In this document: positions 37,947-46,556 of the stretch, one piece after another
Numbering within the stretch: position 1 is the first letter of the stretch
Layout of the letters: every line of letters starts with the position of its first letter
From: JBGQAS01 sp963699305
GTDB taxonomy: Bacteria > Chloroflexota > Anaerolineae > Anaerolineales > Anaerolineaceae
Assembly: GCA_963699305.1 (NCBI GenBank)
Contig: OY969431.1
Location: forward strand, 620,001 to 684,000
Direction: 5' to 3'
Length of the DNA: 64,000 nt
The notes under the pieces: model-generated
The model's input: only the letters and a program-made list of their open reading frames with translations
The model's database searches: none
Told to the model about the DNA's origin: nothing
Program-made: the position numbers and the translations under genes

Positions 37947-39857
37947 TTAAACCTGCAACGCGACAGGTGAAATTTGCTTTGTTAAGGCTTCTTTCCAACC
38001 ATTCTTTGTCTTCAAAGCCAATTTTTTGCTGATAGCTTCGAGTACTGCAAAATTGGTCCAAACACCTTCCGGGGGATTCAAGGATTTATGAGTTTGTTGC
38101 AATTTTCCATCGAAGTTTACAAAATGTCCTTCTTCTTCAAGACAGTTGGTCACTGGAAAAACAACATCAGCGTTTGCACTCAGTTGTGAGGTATAGCTTG
38201 CTTGGACGACATTGAAAGTGGTTTTTTTCGCTTCTTTTTCCAATTGTTTGGTTGGTTCTTCATCGCCAAGGACATAGAAACCAAATTTTTGTTCAGTGAC
38301 TTTGAATGGTTTATCCAGCTGATATTGAGCTGCAGCAAGGCTGTTTGCACCACCCTTTAGGTTGACAATCTCTGCACCAACCATCCCAGCGAACTCTACC
38401 AGCGCAGACATAGTTTTAGCATCAATGGATTTATCCACCACAAGAATTGGTTTTGCAGCTTTTATGATTAAAATCAGTGCTTGAGAAATCGGGTCATTTT
38501 CTTTCACCTTCCCGGAGTCTATTTGCACCTTTGCTGCCATTAATTCATCTACAAAGGATTCTGAGATGCCTTTGGAAGGTTTCAGTGTAATTTCTGCCCA
38601 TTTTGATAATTCATTTTGAGTAGAATCGACCACTATAATTTTTGTTCCACTGGGGATATTGCGCTTCGCCATGAAGCCTGCAACCTCATGATGAGTCACG
38701 AGATCAGCACCGAATGAAACGATGCAATCGGATTCAGCCAGCTTCACCAAGTTTCCTTCAAACGCTTTTCCCAATTTGGATGCGGTTGAGGTCGCTGAAG
38801 ATGTAAATGCTCCTTCTTCCAAGCTGGTAACGACGGTACTGCTTAAGCCGTTTCCGAATAATTCCTTAAAGAGATGAATAGTTTCGACAGATAATTTTGG
38901 AGAAACAATAGCTGCGATCCCTTTATCAGCTTTTCCAGCGAGCGGTTTCATTTTCTCGCTGACAAGATTAATCGCATCTTCCCAAGTAGCTGCTTTCAGA
39001 GCACCATTCTTCCGGATCAGTGGGGTGTGCAGACGTTTGCGTTTTTCATCGAGTGGATAAAAGCGACCGACTTTACAAAGGACACCCTGATTAATTTCTG
39101 CTTCCCAATCCCCTTCGATTCTCATCAGGTTATTGTCTCTTGTCAGCACATCAACACCGCAACCAATGGAACAACCCGTGCAAACGGTTTTAGTGTGGTC
39201 AACCTGTGTTTCGCGTCCTTTATATGCACTCCAGCGATCAATAAGGGAACCTGTAGGGCAAACCTGAACGCAAACCCCACAAGAAATACAAGAGCTTGAT
39301 CCCAACGGGACTCCCAGATCGGCGACCAATAAGCTTCGAGCGCCGCGTTCCTCAAATCCTAATGTGAAATTACCAACTAATTCTCCGCAGGCGCGTACAC
39401 ACCGGCGACAGAGGATACAGCGGTTGTTTTCCAGGATAATATAAGGATGCGATGCATCCATGGGGTACGATGTCCAAATTGGCTGCAATGGCCAATGCGT
39501 CATACCTTCGTGATAAGCGGCGTTTTGCAACTCACAATCACCACCGCTTACCTGGCAATATGGACAAAAATGATTCCGTTCACTAAAGATCAATGTCAGA
39601 ACGAATTTTCGTGCTGCGCGGGTTTTGTCCGTATCGGTTTTAACAATCATTCCGTTGGAAACGGGCAGGGTGCAAGATGGCTGCAATGTACGTGCGCCTT
39701 CCACCTCGACCAAACATAATCGGCAACCACCATAGGGCGTCAGCTCGGGGTGATCGCAAAGGGTGGGTATCTCGATGCCGGTTTTTCGAGCGGCATTCAA
39801 AACGGTGGTTCCTTCAGAAACCTCTATTGCTTTTCCATCGATAGTCAGATTGATCAT
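37947..39857 (-). CDS. NuoG/HydA-like iron-sulfur subunit of the hydrogenase, no H-cluster domain
   Basis: A 636-residue electron-wire subunit. In order it has a [2Fe-2S] domain (Cys34, Cys45, Cys48, Cys62), a His-Cys3 [4Fe-4S] motif (HFCPYCQVSGGDC), two ferredoxin-type clusters (CILCRRCVRAC and CISCGVCVQVCP), and an N7-type site (CTGCSIGCG with a cysteine about 27 residues on). These are followed by about 370 residues resembling a degenerate molybdopterin-oxidoreductase domain, as in NuoG. HoxU would end after the clusters, and [FeFe] HydA would carry an H-cluster domain; neither applies. It therefore links the flavoprotein subunits to the HoxY/HoxH pair encoded next. A formate dehydrogenase alpha subunit is unlikely, as no Cys/Sec active-site motif is seen. 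Confidence 0.88.
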   Translation of the reverse strand: MINLTIDGKAIEVSEGTTVLNAARKTGIEIPTLCDHPELTPYGGCRLCLVEVEGARTLQPSCTLPVSNGMIVKTDTDKTRAARKFVLTLIFSERNHFCPYCQVSGGDCELQNAAYHEGMTHWPLQPIWTSYPMDASHPYIILENNRCILCRRCVRACGELVGNFTLGFEERGARSLLVADLGVPLGSSSCISCGVCVQVCPTGSLIDRWSAYKGRETQVDHTKTVCTGCSIGCGVDVLTRDNNLMRIEGDWEAEINQGVLCKVGRFYPLDEKRKRLHTPLIRKNGALKAATWEDAINLVSEKMKPLAGKADKGIAAIVSPKLSVETIHLFKELFGNGLSSTVVTSLEEGAFTSSATSTASKLGKAFEGNLVKLAESDCIVSFGADLVTHHEVAGFMAKRNIPSGTKIIVVDSTQNELSKWAEITLKPSKGISESFVDELMAAKVQIDSGKVKENDPISQALILIIKAAKPILVVDKSIDAKTMSALVEFAGMVGAEIVNLKGGANSLAAAQYQLDKPFKVTEQKFGFYVLGDEEPTKQLEKEAKKTTFNVVQASYTSQLSANADVVFPVTNCLEEEGHFVNFDGKLQQTHKSLNPPEGVWTNFAVLEAISKKLALKTKNGWKEALTKQISPVALQV

Positions 39858-39884
39858 TATCGACCCTCACATGTTGAATTTCTT

Positions 39885-41519
39885 TTAGTGCTTATGTCCG
39901 CTCATCGGGCAGACTCCCGTGGGGCAGACTTTTAAACGTATATGTGCTTCAACTTCGGCACGGTAATATTTCAAAATATCTCGCAAAGGTGTGCCGGCAG
40001 TTTGTCCCAGACCACAATTTGACATTTCGTACATGTTGTCGCTTAACATCAATAAGTCATCCAGGTCTTTTAGATTTGCAGTCCCTTCGGTAATATTTTC
40101 AAGGATCTGATATGCTCGAATCGTACCGATCCGGCAGGGATTGCATTTTCCACAACTCTCTTTAACGAAAAAGTTTAATAGTACCTTTGCCAGGTCGACC
40201 ACACACGTTTCCGAGTTGCAGATCAGGAGTGCTCCAGAACCCAGGGCAACACCCGTTTTGGAAAAAGAATCGAAATCCATTGGAGTATCCTGCAGGCTGG
40301 AGGGAATAATCGAACCGCTGGAACCACCTGTCTGGGCGAATTTAAAAGTGCTACCACTTTTCATACCCTTTGCATAAATAGCGATCACTTCCCGTAGAGT
40401 AATACCCATCGGTACTTCGATCAACCCGGTTGCATTTACATGCCCCATGATCGTGAAGACTTTAGTACCCGGGCTACTGGGGGTTCCGAATGATTTGTAC
40501 CATTCTGCGCCATTTCGGATGATGGCGGGTATATTTGCCAGCGTTTCTACATTATTCACCAGGGTTGGCTTATCATGCAGGCCATTTGTAGTCGGGTAGG
40601 GTGGTCGGGCTCTTGGTTCGCCACGTTTTCCTTCGATAGATTCAATCAGGGCAGTCTCTTCACCGCATATATATGCTCCAGCACCTGAATGTATGTGGAT
40701 GTCGAAGTTGAAATTCTTACCAAAAATATTTTTACCGAGAAACCCCATCGCTTTTGCCTGCTCGATGGCGTTCTTCAAACGATCCTGGGCAAGCACATAT
40801 TCACCACGAACGTAGAGATAGCCTTCATCAGCCCCTACTGCATACCCTGCAATGATCATGGCTTCAACGATGGCATGCGGATCACCTTCGAGAATCAGTC
40901 TGTCTTTAAAAGTACCTGGTTCACTCTCATCGGCATTACAAACAACATATTTCTTGGTGCTTGTTGTCTTGGATACAAACTTCCATTTCATGCCGGTAGG
41001 AAAGCCAGCTCCACCACGACCACGCAGACCCGACTTTTCAATCGTCGAAATAACATCCAACGGTGTCATTTCAGTTAATGCTTTGCCCAATGCTTGATAC
41101 CCGGAATTGACTATATAATCTTCGATGCTCGTGGGGTCAATAATTCCTGCGCGCTCTAGAACAATGCGTTGTTCTGCAGGCAGGGTGCCTTTCCGAGATG
41201 AAATCCAGGCAATTTTTCCGGTCAGTTCCTTTACAGGTGCTTGTAAATCGGTAGCAATACGACCCTTATATAGATGCTCTTCCACTAAATAGTGAACATT
41301 TTCTGGATTAACGGGTCCATAGATCACCGCTTCGGGATAAACGATCACCATGGGAACTGCGTCGTGTCGCCCGATATCTCCCACCATTTGTAATGAGATC
41401 TCCTTATCCAAACCCATATCCTTGATCTCATCCTGCAAATTATTAAAAACCTGCTGTGCACCACGTTCCATGCTTTTTGGATCGCTGGAAACTAAAACCA
41501 GTGAACGGACTGCATTCAT
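39885..41519 (-). CDS. nuoF: NuoF/HoxF-like NADH-binding flavoprotein subunit, without the ferredoxin tail
   Basis: A 544-residue subunit with FMN and NAD(P)H-binding motifs (SGLRGRGGAGFPTG, GAYICGEETALIESIEGKRGEPR) and the N3 cluster (ESCGKCNPCRIG plus a later cysteine in MSNCGLGQ). It ends shortly after CPTGVCP, with no ferredoxin domain. The N-terminal thioredoxin-like domain is still alignable to the paralogue encoded upstream, but every cluster cysteine is replaced (Ser11/Ser12, Ser16, His52), so this domain cannot hold its [2Fe-2S]. It lies between a nuoE-like gene and the NuoG-like subunit and probably oxidises NADH for the hydrogenase. Confidence 0.9.
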   Translation of the reverse strand: MNAVRSLVLVSSDPKSMERGAQQVFNNLQDEIKDMGLDKEISLQMVGDIGRHDAVPMVIVYPEAVIYGPVNPENVHYLVEEHLYKGRIATDLQAPVKELTGKIAWISSRKGTLPAEQRIVLERAGIIDPTSIEDYIVNSGYQALGKALTEMTPLDVISTIEKSGLRGRGGAGFPTGMKWKFVSKTTSTKKYVVCNADESEPGTFKDRLILEGDPHAIVEAMIIAGYAVGADEGYLYVRGEYVLAQDRLKNAIEQAKAMGFLGKNIFGKNFNFDIHIHSGAGAYICGEETALIESIEGKRGEPRARPPYPTTNGLHDKPTLVNNVETLANIPAIIRNGAEWYKSFGTPSSPGTKVFTIMGHVNATGLIEVPMGITLREVIAIYAKGMKSGSTFKFAQTGGSSGSIIPSSLQDTPMDFDSFSKTGVALGSGALLICNSETCVVDLAKVLLNFFVKESCGKCNPCRIGTIRAYQILENITEGTANLKDLDDLLMLSDNMYEMSNCGLGQTAGTPLRDILKYYRAEVEAHIRLKVCPTGVCPMSGHKH

Positions 41520-41537
41520 GTGTAGTTTCCTCCTCGT

Positions 41538-42017
41538 CTACTTGTACCGTGCAAAAATGCCACGCAATTGAGTCGGGGTTACGTTGCCATAAATATCATC
41601 GTCGATAATGATAACGGGACCAACAGCGCAGACTCCTAGGCAACTTGTGGTTACCAATGTCCATTTGCCATCCGGAGTTGTTTGATGAGGTTCAATTTTT
41701 AACTCATCTTGTAAAGCCTGCCAGAGTTCCCGGCCGCCCACTACATGACAAGGAGCGCTTTCGCAAAACTTTACCACATGGCGACCTCTTGGTTTGGTCG
41801 AAAGCATGTCATAAAAGCTTGCCACGGAAAGCACCTGGCTTTCTGGAATGTGGAGAAGGGAACTGATTTCTTCCATCGCTTCTCCTGGCAGATATCCCAA
41901 TTTCTTATTGACAAAACCCAAAATTGGGATGAGTTCTTCGCGATTGAAGCCGTACGTTTCTAGTGCATCGGCGACGATCTGCGAAGACCCTGCTTTTGTT
42001 TTTGTCGCTATGCTCAT
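41538..42017 (-). CDS. nuoE: NuoE/HoxE-like [2Fe-2S] subunit (second copy)
   Basis: A 159-residue thioredoxin-like subunit. Its [2Fe-2S] ligands are the pairs CESAPC and SCLGVC, and the N-terminal helical domain (YLPGEAMEEISSLLHIPESQVLSVASFY) is typical of the family. It pairs with the NuoF-like protein encoded 18 bases downstream. This is the second nuoE-type gene of the locus, the other being at about 45 kb. The ribosome site GGAGGAGAAAGG is strong. Confidence 0.92.
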   Translation of the reverse strand: MSIATKTKAGSSQIVADALETYGFNREELIPILGFVNKKLGYLPGEAMEEISSLLHIPESQVLSVASFYDMLSTKPRGRHVVKFCESAPCHVVGGRELWQALQDELKIEPHQTTPDGKWTLVTTSCLGVCAVGPVIIIDDDIYGNVTPTQLRGIFARYK

Positions 42018-42072
42018 CCTTTCTCCTCCGGTTTAAAGAAATGCAAACTTTCAAAAACTTTGTTATTAATTA

Positions 42073-43857
42073 TCATATTATTGCCACCGCATTAAAGTTA
42101 CACACTTGTTTGCAGATACCGCAGCGGATACAGGTATCCGGATCAATTACGTGGGTTTGACGACGCTCACCGGTAATTGCATTAACCGGGCAATTTCGGG
42201 CACAAACTGTACACCCTGTGCAAACTCCATCAAGGATATCATAACGGATCAAAGATTTACACACTTTCGCAGGACAACGTTTTTCAATAATATGAGCTTC
42301 GTACTCATCCCTGAACAATTTCAATGTGCTGATAACCGGATTGGGGGCACCTTGCCCTAATCCGCATAAACTACAAATGCGGATTTCCTCACACAGCATT
42401 TCGAGGATTTCAATATCACCATCCTGTCCTTTACCAGCGCATATCCGGGTCAAGATTTCCAAAAGGCGTTTGGTACCAACCCGGCATGGAACACACTTTC
42501 CGCAACTTTCATCTTGAATGAAATCCATAAAATAACGGGCAATATCCACCATGCATGTTTCATCGTCCATAACAACAAGACCGCCGGAACCCATCATGGC
42601 ACCCACAGCCACAAGAGACTCGTAATCAACTTTTAAATCCAAATGTTCAGTGGTAAGACATCCCCCCATGGGACCGCCGATTTGAATGGCTTTAAAACCT
42701 TTATCGTCCTTGATACCCCCACCAACATCAAAAACCAATTCTCTCAATGTTATCCCCAGTGGTACTTCAATCAGCCCCGTATGTTTCACATCTCCAGCTA
42801 AAGCAAAAGTTTTTGTGCCTTTGCTTTTTTCGGTACCCATGCTGGCAAACCAATCTGATCCCTTTAAAATAATTTGCGGGACATTGGCATAGGTTTCGAC
42901 GTTATTGTTGCTGGTAGGTTTTCCCCACAATCCCTTTTCAGAAGGAAAGGGAGGACGGGGACGAGGTTCACCGCGTTTTCCTTCAATAGAAGCGATCAAA
43001 GCAGTTTCTTCTCCGCAAACGAATGCCCCAGCACCCATACGGACTTCCAAGTTAAAAGAGAAATCGGAATTAAGAATATTTTTTCCGAGCAATCCCAAAT
43101 TACGAGCCTGTTCAATGGCGATATTAAGGGTCTTTATCGCAATTGGATATTCTGCCCGACAATATATGAAACCTTTTTGCACATTTCCTATCGCATAAGC
43201 AGCGATGATCATTCCTTCGAGCACGCTATGGGGATCACCTTCCAACACCCGACGATTCATAAATGCACCGGGATCACCTTCGTCAGCATTGCAGGTTATG
43301 TATTTGATTTCACCCTTTGCGGCGCGGGCGATATCCCATTTTTTTGCAGCAGGAAATCCAGCGCCACCACGGCCACGCAACCCGGATTTCAGAATTGTAC
43401 TTATCACGTCTTCCGGTTTGTATTCTGTCAATACTTTGGCAAGCGCCAAATAGCCATCCTCAGCTATATAATCTTCAATATTCTCTGGATCGATCTTGCC
43501 ACAGTTCCGCAGGACAACCCGTACTTCCTTGGCAGTAGGTGCACTTAATTCATCGTCAACCGATGTTTGCATTTCGGTTACGAATTTTTTCGCGATCCTG
43601 CCTTTTAGAAAATGTTCTGAAACTAGAAAAGGTATATCATCGACAGTCAGGTTGGAATAATGAACACCCTCCGGATACACCATTAACTCTGGACCATTTT
43701 CACAGCCACCGATCCTCGAGGTCTCAAGAACCTGAACCTCATCGATCAGACCCTGGTGCACTAATTCATCCTGCAATGCATCCATGACCTGGTGGGCACC
43801 CTTTTGTAGACATTGAGGGTCCACACAAGCGAGAACATGGGAACGAAAGAACTTCAT
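42073..43857 (-). CDS. hndC: HydB/HndC-like NAD(P)H flavoprotein subunit with C-terminal 2x[4Fe-4S] domain
   Basis: A flavoprotein of 594 residues of the type found in electron-bifurcating hydrogenases. It has the FMN/NAD motifs (SGLRGRGGAGFPAAKKWD, GAFVCGEETALIASIEGKRGEPRP), the N3 cluster (ESCGKCVPCRVG and ICSLCGLGQ), a CPAKVC motif, and a ferredoxin tail (CTGCTVCARNCP and CIRCGICKQVC). The N-terminal thioredoxin-like domain keeps cysteines 12, 17 and 53 in the numbering that begins at the preceding TTG codon, but has arginine where the fourth ligand is usual. I start at the ATG at 43857, one codon after that TTG. It follows hndB by about 18 bases and belongs with hndA at 45 kb. Confidence 0.92.
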   Translation of the reverse strand: MKFFRSHVLACVDPQCLQKGAHQVMDALQDELVHQGLIDEVQVLETSRIGGCENGPELMVYPEGVHYSNLTVDDIPFLVSEHFLKGRIAKKFVTEMQTSVDDELSAPTAKEVRVVLRNCGKIDPENIEDYIAEDGYLALAKVLTEYKPEDVISTILKSGLRGRGGAGFPAAKKWDIARAAKGEIKYITCNADEGDPGAFMNRRVLEGDPHSVLEGMIIAAYAIGNVQKGFIYCRAEYPIAIKTLNIAIEQARNLGLLGKNILNSDFSFNLEVRMGAGAFVCGEETALIASIEGKRGEPRPRPPFPSEKGLWGKPTSNNNVETYANVPQIILKGSDWFASMGTEKSKGTKTFALAGDVKHTGLIEVPLGITLRELVFDVGGGIKDDKGFKAIQIGGPMGGCLTTEHLDLKVDYESLVAVGAMMGSGGLVVMDDETCMVDIARYFMDFIQDESCGKCVPCRVGTKRLLEILTRICAGKGQDGDIEILEMLCEEIRICSLCGLGQGAPNPVISTLKLFRDEYEAHIIEKRCPAKVCKSLIRYDILDGVCTGCTVCARNCPVNAITGERRQTHVIDPDTCIRCGICKQVCNFNAVAII

Positions 43858-43875
43858 CAATAACCTTTCTATTGA

Positions 43876-44244
43876 TTACATCGGGATGACGTGATTTTGT
43901 ACTGGTTTTCCACTGACAATGTGGTCTTTCATGATTTGACGAGCCACTTCAGGGCTCACTTTGCCGTAGGTTACTTTGGGATTTTCACCAACTTCAACCT
44001 GGACAATCGGTTCTTTCTCACAAAGCCCAATGCATCCTGTTTGTGTAACAACGATGTCATGAAGATTTTCTTTTTCGATGACATCCAAAATGGCTTTCAT
44101 TGTGTCACGCGCTCCAGCAGCGATCCCGCATGTTCCCATTGCAACTGTGATATGGGTGGCACCGGAAGCGGTCTTCAGCTTCCTTTTTTCCAAAGCTTCT
44201 TCTCGGACTCTTTTTAGATCATCTAGACTGTTTATGGTTGGCAT
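43876..44244 (-). CDS. hndB: HndB-like [2Fe-2S] ferredoxin-fold protein
   Basis: A 122-residue thioredoxin-like protein resembling HndB of the NADP-reducing hydrogenase of Desulfovibrio. The conserved segments are VAMGTCGIAAGARDTMKA (Cys39) and TQTGCIGLCEKEP (Cys71, Cys75). Only three cysteines are obvious, so a classical four-cysteine [2Fe-2S] site is not certain. It sits between the HATPase gene and hndC, as expected for an hndABC-type group. It probably serves as a small electron carrier or structural subunit of the flavoprotein module. Confidence 0.88.
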   Translation of the reverse strand: MPTINSLDDLKRVREEALEKRKLKTASGATHITVAMGTCGIAAGARDTMKAILDVIEKENLHDIVVTQTGCIGLCEKEPIVQVEVGENPKVTYGKVSPEVARQIMKDHIVSGKPVQNHVIPM

Positions 44245-44285
44245 AAAAATCTCCTGTACTCTTTAGCGGCAATAATTTTAGCCGA

Positions 44286-44840
44286 TTATACCGATTCAAT
44301 AGGCCTAATTTTTCGAATTCCTGCCTCAATATACTCACGTAAAAATTTCAATACCGAAGGTTCGGTCAGCAGAATATCCACTAATTCGTTCTTTATCTTC
44401 ACATCATCATAAGTAAATTCTTTATCATCAATTTGATATTCCAGATGAAACATAATTTCAGGATATGAAATCACTAGACTATATAAAGTGGTCGATAGAT
44501 CTCCCAGTGGCATACGGTCGATATGACTTCGTTGGAATGAAACGAATAATTCCGTTCCTTTGCCTAATTCTGATTTTATTGTCAAATTGCCCTTACATGC
44601 TTCAGCTGCTTCTTTTAGTAAGGGAATCCCAAGTCCTACTTTACGAGTCGTTCGGGTCGTAAAGAAAGGATCAATCACTTTTTGCATCATCTGTTGATCC
44701 AACCCTTTGCCATCATCTTGGACTATCATTTCGAACCGGTCAAGTTTAGAATTTTCAGTGACAAAGATTCTGATGTGTTTAGCCCCAGCCGCGATGCTAT
44801 TTTGGACAATATCCATCAGATGCAAGGATAGTTCACGCAA
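44286..44840 (-). CDS. Stand-alone histidine-kinase-type ATPase (HATPase) in the hydrogenase operon
   Basis: A soluble GHKL ATPase of about 184 residues. The N box is DIVQNSIAAGAKH, G1 is VQDDGKGLD, the F box is DPFFTTRTT and G2 is KVGLGIPLLKEAA. There is no dimerisation/phospho-acceptor domain and no sensor, so it is not a normal histidine kinase. Residues after about 115 form a domain I do not recognise. I choose the TTG at 44840, which has GGAG seven bases upstream and gives the standard opening RELSLHLMDIVQNS; an ATG at 44867 would add nine residues. It overlaps hndA by eight bases. Proteins like it recur in hydABC/hnd clusters of anaerobes; the role there is unknown. Confidence 0.82.
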   Translation of the reverse strand: MRELSLHLMDIVQNSIAAGAKHIRIFVTENSKLDRFEMIVQDDGKGLDQQMMQKVIDPFFTTRTTRKVGLGIPLLKEAAEACKGNLTIKSELGKGTELFVSFQRSHIDRMPLGDLSTTLYSLVISYPEIMFHLEYQIDDKEFTYDDVKIKNELVDILLTEPSVLKFLREYIEAGIRKIRPIESV

Positions 44841-45333
44841 TGATTTTCTCCGCGTTAAGTAAACCATTGATGATTTGCGGAATTTTATTGGGTTTTATCC
44901 GACCTTGCACTTGATCATCGACGGTGATTACAGGGGCCTGGCTGCATGCACCGACACACCGACAGATTTCGATGGTTATTTCACCATCCGGGGTTGTTTC
45001 TCCCGGGCTCACTTTTAATACTTGTTTTACTTTTTCAATTAATTGGTCGGTTCCACCTACATAGCAGGCGGTACCCATACAGAACTTAACGGTATGTTTT
45101 CCGCGAGGTGTTGTTGTAAAAAAGGAATAGAAGGACACAACACCATGCACCTGGCTTACCGGGATCCTAAGCTTCTCTGAAACATATTGTTGCATCGCTT
45201 CTGATACAAACCCAATTTTGCCCTGGAGTTCATTCAGAACAACCATCAGGGCACCAGGTTTTTCCGAATTTAATGCCAGGACATCGTCAATAATCTTTTT
45301 ATGTCCATCGTTATTCAACGGATTATTTTCCAA
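44833..45333 (-). CDS. hndA: HndA/HydC-like NuoE-family [2Fe-2S] subunit
   Basis: A thioredoxin-like [2Fe-2S] subunit of about 166 residues that partners HydB/HndC. Cluster ligands are the pairs CMGTAC and CVGAC, and the N-terminal helical domain (LNELQGKIGFVSEAMQQYVSEKL...VHGVVSFYSFF) is intact. I start at the TTG at 45333, preceded by AGGAG at five bases; another TTG at 45351 is possible. It overlaps the HATPase gene downstream. With hndB and hndC it makes a complete NAD(P)H:ferredoxin-type module. Confidence 0.92.
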   Translation of the reverse strand: MENNPLNNDGHKKIIDDVLALNSEKPGALMVVLNELQGKIGFVSEAMQQYVSEKLRIPVSQVHGVVSFYSFFTTTPRGKHTVKFCMGTACYVGGTDQLIEKVKQVLKVSPGETTPDGEITIEICRCVGACSQAPVITVDDQVQGRIKPNKIPQIINGLLNAEKIIA

Positions 45334-45449
45334 ACTTACTCCTGAGAACAACTTCCTGTTAAAAAATCAAACAAAAGATGTAAAATGATTCATCAAAAAC
45401 CTAGCCAAGTTTAATCTGACCACCGAATACGGTCAATTACCAAATGTCA

Positions 45450-46202
45450 CTATCTCAACTGCAAGTCATCTATACGAATACCTCTCCCTTTTTTCCCAGA
45501 AAGCGCTAATTTCATTTCGGTCAGGGTTGGTTTTTCTAATGTAAAAATTGTACTTCCTAGAATTTCATCCAGTCGGTGTGCATCACCATTTTGAATTAAA
45601 GAATATCCACAAGTAAACGGATATAAATGATAAGTTTCAGCAGGTGAAATTTGAAGGGAAATCTCCAATGCCGCAAAATGGATATCCAAGGGTAAGAAAC
45701 CAAGGTTGGCGATCAAGCCAAATGCTTTACGATCAATGTGGGCGGGCACCATGATTCCACCAATTTCATTAATCCTTTCCCAGCATTCCGATAGTGACAA
45801 GTCTACAGAGGTAATTAGTAATCGGTCTTCGTTGCGGATAAAATCACCCGTCTTGTCGACAACAAATTGCTCACCGAAATGTTGCCTGTCGTTTTTAATT
45901 GCTGGGAGATGGTCATTTACTATTTTTTGCCAGGTTTCAACCTGGTTCGAAGTCTCGAAAAAGCATAATGAATGAACTTCTTCGCGAGATTGCAGTTCCA
46001 TTCCTGCAAACACGGTAATGCCGGAATTTTTTGCGGCTTCCTGGACTGCACCTATATTTGCCGTCGCATTATGATCGGTTACAGCAAGTATTTCGATATG
46101 TTTTTCCAGTGCCGAGCGAATAATTAATGGAGGAATCATCTCCACTTCTGCGCATGGAGAAAGGACTGTATGGATATGTAAATCTGCGCGGAAATTTTTC
46201 AA
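45450..46202 (-). CDS. PHP-domain metallophosphoesterase-like protein
   Basis: A 250-residue protein of the PHP (polymerase and histidinol phosphatase) family. The metal-binding motifs are ADLHIHTVLSPC near the N terminus, VTDHNATANIG, the FAGMELQSREE glutamate, and PAHIDRKAFG, with a late NGDAHRLDEI. Such proteins hydrolyse phosphoesters or small nucleotides. The start is TTG at 46202 with a weak ribosome site. Its position between the DRTGG genes and hndA recurs in hydrogenase clusters of other anaerobes, suggesting a regulatory role, possibly in turnover of a nucleotide signal. No substrate can be read from the sequence. Confidence 0.85.
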   Translation of the reverse strand: MKNFRADLHIHTVLSPCAEVEMIPPLIIRSALEKHIEILAVTDHNATANIGAVQEAAKNSGITVFAGMELQSREEVHSLCFFETSNQVETWQKIVNDHLPAIKNDRQHFGEQFVVDKTGDFIRNEDRLLITSVDLSLSECWERINEIGGIMVPAHIDRKAFGLIANLGFLPLDIHFAALEISLQISPAETYHLYPFTCGYSLIQNGDAHRLDEILGSTIFTLEKPTLTEMKLALSGKKGRGIRIDDLQLR

Positions 46203-46211
46203 TATAAAAAA

Positions 46212-46556
46212 TTAGTTATTGCGTAAACCTAATTCCCATAACTTGCCAACGATATAGAATGTTGGGTGATGTGTGGAGAGTAAAATAATTCCTTCAGTGT
46301 TCGCTTTTTTCAACGTGCTTTCATCGGGTTGTGCGTTTTCCGTTATGATGACTGCAGCGAGCTCCAATAGTGCTGCAACCGCTATAATATTAATATGTGC
46401 TTGTAATGTAACCCACAAGCCATTCTGCGCTCCACTAGCCATCACACAGCTCAATAAGTCCGATGTATACCCGACTTGGGGTTCGATTTTGGAATATTCC
46501 TTGCCTTCTGTCAATACTTTCAAATCCAATTCATTAATTATTTGCTGCAGATTCAT
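46212..46556 (-). CDS. DRTGG-domain protein (second copy)
   Basis: A 114-residue protein made of a single DRTGG-like domain, found elsewhere next to CBS domains and phosphotransacetylases, presumably as a small-ligand-binding module. The recognisable parts are LQQIINELDLKVLTEG, VGYTSDLLSCVMASGAQNGLWVTLQAH, and AVIITENAQPDE. I start at the ATG at 46556, overlapping the CBS-ATPase gene by 23 bases. It shares length and pattern with the DRTGG gene at 47.6 kb, and the two flank the CBS-ATPase gene. Confidence 0.8.
   Translation of the reverse strand: MNLQQIINELDLKVLTEGKEYSKIEPQVGYTSDLLSCVMASGAQNGLWVTLQAHINIIAVAALLELAAVIITENAQPDESTLKKANTEGIILLSTHHPTFYIVGKLWELGLRNN

Noticed and set aside
37947..39857. 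An [FeFe] hydrogenase catalytic subunit
   Set aside because: I looked for the three H-cluster motifs (TSCCPxW, MPCxxKxxE, ExMxCxxGCxxGGG) after the ferredoxin clusters and none is present.
42874..43548. Open frame of 224 codons on the plus strand
   Set aside because: Antisense shadow of hndC; no family features.
37947..45351. A respiratory complex I (nuo) operon
   Set aside because: There are no membrane subunits (NuoA, H, J-N) and no quinone-module genes apart from the E, F and G types; the adjacent [NiFe] subunits with the DPCxxCxxH motif and the protease fit a soluble hydrogenase.
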